A stretch of DNA of 64,000 bases from Sphagnum compactum (taxonomy: Eukaryota > Bryophyta > Sphagnopsida > Sphagnales): positions 11,679,863 to 11,743,862 of the forward strand of contig OZ234496.1 in the NCBI GenBank assembly GCA_965153455.1, written 5' to 3'. A program made the position numbers and the translations under genes. This document shows, piece after piece, positions 59,900-64,000 of this stretch. The notes below the pieces were generated by a model. It was not told the origin of the DNA, ran no database searches, and saw nothing but the letters and a program-made list of their open reading frames with translations. Every line of letters starts with the position of its first letter. Position 1 is the first letter of the stretch.

Positions 59900-62449
59900 A
59901 CTCCTAAGCCTTGTGAAACAGAATTCCGAGGGGGATTTCCATGATGAAAAATCTCAAGGTTTTAAGTATTAGGTGTTTCGGGATTGGGAGTCAAGATTGG
60001 AGCCAAAAACTTTGAAGCTAGTAGCATGAGCTGGTGTGAATAAGAGCCTGAAGAGCATCTTCCCTGAACAGTGGGTATCACATGCTTCGGTTGCTGGGTT
60101 TATCATGCAGTGAGCCTTGACGTGTGTTTAAAGGAAGGGAGGTGGGCCCCGCCACGGCCTGAGTGACCCAGCACCCACCAGTGCACAATCCAAAAAATCC
60201 CGTTCTGGGATTTCATGGATGGGATGAAACTGTCCCCCAGGGGTCAGTTTATTCGGTCAGTAGTTGTTTTTTTGTCTTCTGGGCCTTTTTTATGTTTTCC
60301 CTCAGACTTCTTTTTTTTGGGGGAGCTCACTGTTTTTTCTCCTGGGCTCCCTTTTGATTATTTTTTTTTTTCCTGCCACCCTTGAGACCATTTTTCTTTT
60401 GGAACTCCTACCTACCCCTCCTACCTACCTACCACAAATTTGTAGGTAGGAGCCAAAACATGGGAAGTGAATTCCCAGAACCACCAATCAAGGTCTTACT
60501 CCTTCCTTCATATAAAGATCTGGTAGAGTATCCAGCAGTTGTGATTTTATTTTGCAGTGGAAATTTCATTGAGGGTAAGGCGCCCTCCACATATACTAAA
60601 AAAATCTACCAGTTTTTAAAGAGCAGGGTAAATATACCTTTTCTTTTCTAACAGGGATATTCATAGAGATAAGGTACCCTCCAAACACATGAAGAACTTT
60701 TTTGGAGTGTGTGCATTACACACACTCCGTGATCCATCTTCCACAAGCTCTTATTTTGGTAAAGCCCACAGTTGAAGGCTTTATTGAGCGTAAAGACATG
60801 CTTTGACTTCTTCTTCCCTCATCGTCTAACCAAAAGGTACCCGTTGGGCATCACAAGAAAAATTAAATAAGTGGAGGGTGTTTCATGAAATGGAACAATT
60901 GCCTGAGCAAAAGTTTCTACTTTTGAAATCCCCCCAAATAGCGGAGGAACAATTGCACTACATAACATGGCCTCTGATTACACTCCAAAAAAATCATCAG
61001 ATCAGGTCAGTAGGAAGGTATTGCTGACCAAGTGAGGGTCAACAATACCAATGTAGGAATTTGACATGGGCCCTTACCCTTCAAAATGAGAAGCAAAGTT
61101 TTGACATTGCCTTTCACAATAACAAGCAACTTTGGCTAATTACCTTTCATTTGGTAGGACACTTCAAAAAGTGCCTTTCATATGACAGGTCACATTTAAA
61201 AATGAAAAGTATACAAATGAACTTAAGTCATCCATGAATGAAGTGAATATATCATAATTTGCAAGAAAAAACAACAAGAATGAATTCAAACATTCTTTTT
61301 AGAAAATAATTCAATCATAATAACCTCAAAAGGAAAATCACATCTTGGTACAAACAAGCTTGGATCCATTGCTGTTGCATTCGTCCAATGCAAACAGACC
61401 ATCATGAAAGAAAAGACATCAATTAGTTTGTAGGTGAAGAAAAATTGACAATACACATGGTTGTAATGGACCACAAAATGTGCAAAATAAAAAATGTTTC
61501 CATTGAGTTTGGACAATGTAAATACATATGTGTGAGCTAAAATTGCAACAAACAACTTTACAATCATACTAAAAAAATCAAAAGGTTCATTTCTAGTCCA
61601 ACAATAGATAGAATTTAACGATCTTATCTTTGTTGGTTTGCCAAATGTGAAACATTGTCCTCCAATCCATATTGTCAATTTCAATACCAGACAATGACAT
61701 GCACATTAGTGCATTCAATGTGTCCAATCTCAATCGTGATTAAAAAAAAAGACTCTTTGTAGAACTTTAAATTTTTTTGTTTTGTGTTTGGGCAAAATTT
61801 CACCAATAAAACAAAGATTACACTGAATCTTGCCCCTTGGGTGAAGGCCTAAGTGGGTTAGGTTGAACATTCCACCTAGGATGGGATTTCAAATTCCGGT
61901 TGGGACTCAAGATTTAAAATTTCACCCACCCTATGGTTCATATATTGTAGGCTTCTAGAGAAATGAATGTTCACATTGCAATTTTATGTGACATGCATAT
62001 TTTATTCTTGCTTTTCATATGATAGACGTATTTTCATGTGATAAGTGTATTTTCATTTTGCCTTTCGATTGGAAGGCACTTTTTTTTTTTTTTAATTATT
62101 TTTTTGCCTTTAATTTGTGACAGGAATTTTTTTTGAACTACCTTTCATTTTACGAACAATTTTTTTTCCAACCTTTTCTTGCACAAGTAATGAGAGATGT
62201 AAATTCCTACCTTGAGCAAGACCTTCTTCAACTGACCACTTCTGCAAGTTGTGAGTTTGTCACACTCCGTTCTCTACCTCTCCCTCACTCGACTTCTCCA
62301 TGTGGATCTGAAGGAAAATAGAAGAAGCTACGGTGGACTTCTGATACTGAAGGTTGCCAAATCCATTCTACTTTCTTACCTTTATTCCAAAGAATCCAAT
62401 AATATCAATAACCAATTAGTCAATGCCTTGTAGCTTCAATCTGCACGAT
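59900..62449. other. Repeat-derived spacer, no gene recognised
   Basis: T-rich 60.26-60.40 kb. The minus-strand frame at 61286-61684 (132 codons) is open but hydrophobic and unrecognised. A motif TGCCTTTCATWTGRYAGG occurs in clusters at 61.11-61.20 and 62.05-62.15 kb. Confidence 0.4.
60418..60452. repeat. Short inverted repeat, 11-bp arms
   Basis: CTCCTACCTAC (60418-60428) and GTAGGTAGGAG (60442-60452) are perfect complements. The CTACCTAC word recurs in the 63.3-kb region and in the 43.7-kb inverted repeat. Confidence 0.6.
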
Positions 62450-62660
62450 GCCTAATGCCCCTCATCAAGCTGTGGGACGGCCTTTCTGGGCCTGACAGTG
62501 CAGCCCTGCCAAGAACCGTGCGATTCTGTCCTCGCATGGGTTTGAATTTTTTTTGACTGTGGAAGTTATTCAAATAGAAAAGAGAGCACACTTTTTTCAG
62601 CGCCCAAATCTATGCCAGTGAGTAATACCTTGAAAAAAACACATGTTGAATCGTGCTGCG
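62450..62660 (-). repeat. Dispersed repeat R1, copy 2
   Basis: Reverse-oriented match to 10260-10480. On the plus strand it reads CTTTCTGGGCCTGACAGTGC followed by AGCCCTGCC, then TTTTGACTGTGGAAGTTATT, AAATAGAAAAGAGAG and CTATGCCAGTGAGTAAT. Same family as copy 1, clearly diverged. Confidence 0.65.
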
Positions 62661-64000
62661 TGGTTTTATGCAGAACCATGCAGGGATGATAAACATGTGC
62701 AAGAAGACAAGCGCAAGACAGAAGCTCATTGGGGGCAGGTAGATAGCGTCTGGCCGTGTATCTTGTATCCTTGCCTCACTCAGTGCACGCATATGAGACC
62801 TGCGTCTAAAATATCCAACCGGAGATGTTGCTGACGGCCAATGACGAAGGATGTGAGAAGTCTAGAGAGACTGCTGGAACTTGAAGGCCATCTCTGCTAT
62901 GTGACAGTTACTCTCACTTTACATGAGACGACTACATCCCTAATGCTTGAGTGTTGTGAAGGGTGGGTACATTTCCATGAAATGCCACCCACCCACCCAC
63001 GAGGGAGTGGATTTCTGACTCTTTTCAGTCACCATAGCTATGAACCAACTGGCAACTCATTGTTAGAAAGTTTATATATCCACAGAAGAAAGAGTTAACT
63101 CAAGGGTGATGACTCATTGGTATAGCCTGTGCCTGGAGACCCTGAAGCCCTCATCAAAAAGAGGTTTCTGGGGGCCACAGTGATCCAGTACCCACCAGCG
63201 CACCATCCACTGGATGCCCGTTATTACTCAGTTGTGGATGAACCTCAACTGAGTTAATCTTTGGTTTGACCTTGGTAACCAATTCTGTAGGAAATAGGTA
63301 AAATACATAGGTAGGTAAAAAAATAGGTAACTACTAGGTAAGTAGATGGTTTATACGTATGTAAATGCTTCTTTTACTACCTACCTACTATGTAGAGGAA
63401 AAAAGCAAGTGAGCTAACCACCATGGTTAGCTAAGGAACTGAAACCCAACAAATAACTGTTTCCTGACCACTTATCATTCATCCTTCACAGTGCACTGGT
63501 GGGTGCTGGTTCTCTATGGCCGTTCCTGGGTTCAAACCCACTGCTGTTCAGGTGGAAGCCCTGCTGGGCATCTGCTACTGAGCTTCACTTTGGGGGTGCT
63601 ACCACAATGGCTTGTGATTCAAAAAACAAAAACTAATCTGCCAAATAAAGGTTTACACAAAGGCTTCAAAAAATCTCCAATTAGTCAAAGGGTGATGTAA
63701 CAAACTTATTAGTCCAGCTAAGGGGTAAATATTTCATCATTTGCCTTACATTTACTTGGATGTAAATGGGTAAAGGGTACCATACATAAAAATATGTATA
63801 ATTTATGTGTCTGAGTATGGAACATTGGCAGGTCCTTGATAAAGAGCAAACATGTACATATATATATAAAGGATGATGGAAATCCATCCTCAAAAAGTAA
63901 AGGCATGTCAATGCAAATGTAAACACACGAAAGGAAAACCAAGACCATCAAAAGAGTAGTAATGAAGTGGAAGACATAATGCTAAAAGGGCATCCTATGC
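62661..64000. other. Repeat-derived right end of window, no gene recognised
   Basis: Contains a CACCCACCCACCCACGAGG run (62988), a CACCAGYGCAC word at 63196 and its inverted form GTGCACTGGTGGGTGCTGG at 63491 (also at 60170), a TRNA-like B-box GGTTCAAACCC (63531) and a GTAGGTA-rich stretch (63300-63400). No convincing exon. Confidence 0.35.

Noticed and set aside
63491-63560. Possible tRNA gene or tRNA-derived SINE (B-box GGTTCAAACCC)
   Set aside because: No matching A-box at proper spacing, no cloverleaf that I could draw, and no T-run terminator tied to it.

Overview
The window looks like nuclear DNA of a seed plant with a large, repeat-rich genome, probably a gymnosperm. This is inferred from the AT-rich sequence, very low gene density, introns, a nearly complete Ty3/gypsy element whose primer site matches plant initiator tRNA-Met, older retroelement fossils, and plant-type proteins. 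Species cannot be read from the sequence. There are no bacterial features and no CRISPR.

Layout. 1-5.2 kb: one isolated cullin exon (+), a small minisatellite, and a decayed intron-bearing copy of the chaperonin subunit CCT-eta (-). 5.8-9.9 kb: unrecognised minus-strand coding-like fragments, one with a zinc-finger-like motif, separated by two arrays of a C/T/A-rich repeat. 10-13.5 kb: dispersed repeats, including a TATA-bearing copy of a family that recurs at 35-36 kb, and a 39-bp tandem repeat. 15.4-16.1 kb: a pair of diverged direct repeats. 17.24-25.08 kb: a full-length gypsy retrotransposon with two LTRs, tRNA-iMet primer site, gag, protease, RT, RNase H, integrase and an extra ORF before gag; it is broken by stops and frameshifts. 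25-35 kb: AT-rich, no recognisable gene. 39.7-41.7 kb: a three-exon gene (-) for a 106-residue, probably mitochondrial, single-span membrane protein; its 3' end is tandemly duplicated. 45.9-46.7 kb: 3.9 copies of a 201-bp satellite-like repeat. 47.57-47.98 kb: a GC-richer ORF for an unrecognised 137-residue protein. 51.66-52.62 kb: fossil of a second gypsy RT/RNase H. 54.04-56.61 kb: a four-exon gene (-) for a DOMON-cytochrome b561 protein (420 residues). 59.46-59.90 kb: a long foldback element. The remainder to 64 kb is repeat-derived DNA with small inverted repeats.

Only two multi-exon genes look intact: DOMON-b561 and the small membrane protein. Both were rebuilt by hand from splice sites whose phases agree. 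They are 12 kb apart, on the same strand, with no sign of shared function. Everything else recognisable is mobile DNA, gene fragments or pseudogenes. I did not see a convincing new multi-gene system. The most unusual items are the extra ORF ahead of gag, the foldback element, the orphan 137-residue ORF and the unidentified 5.8-9.9 kb region.
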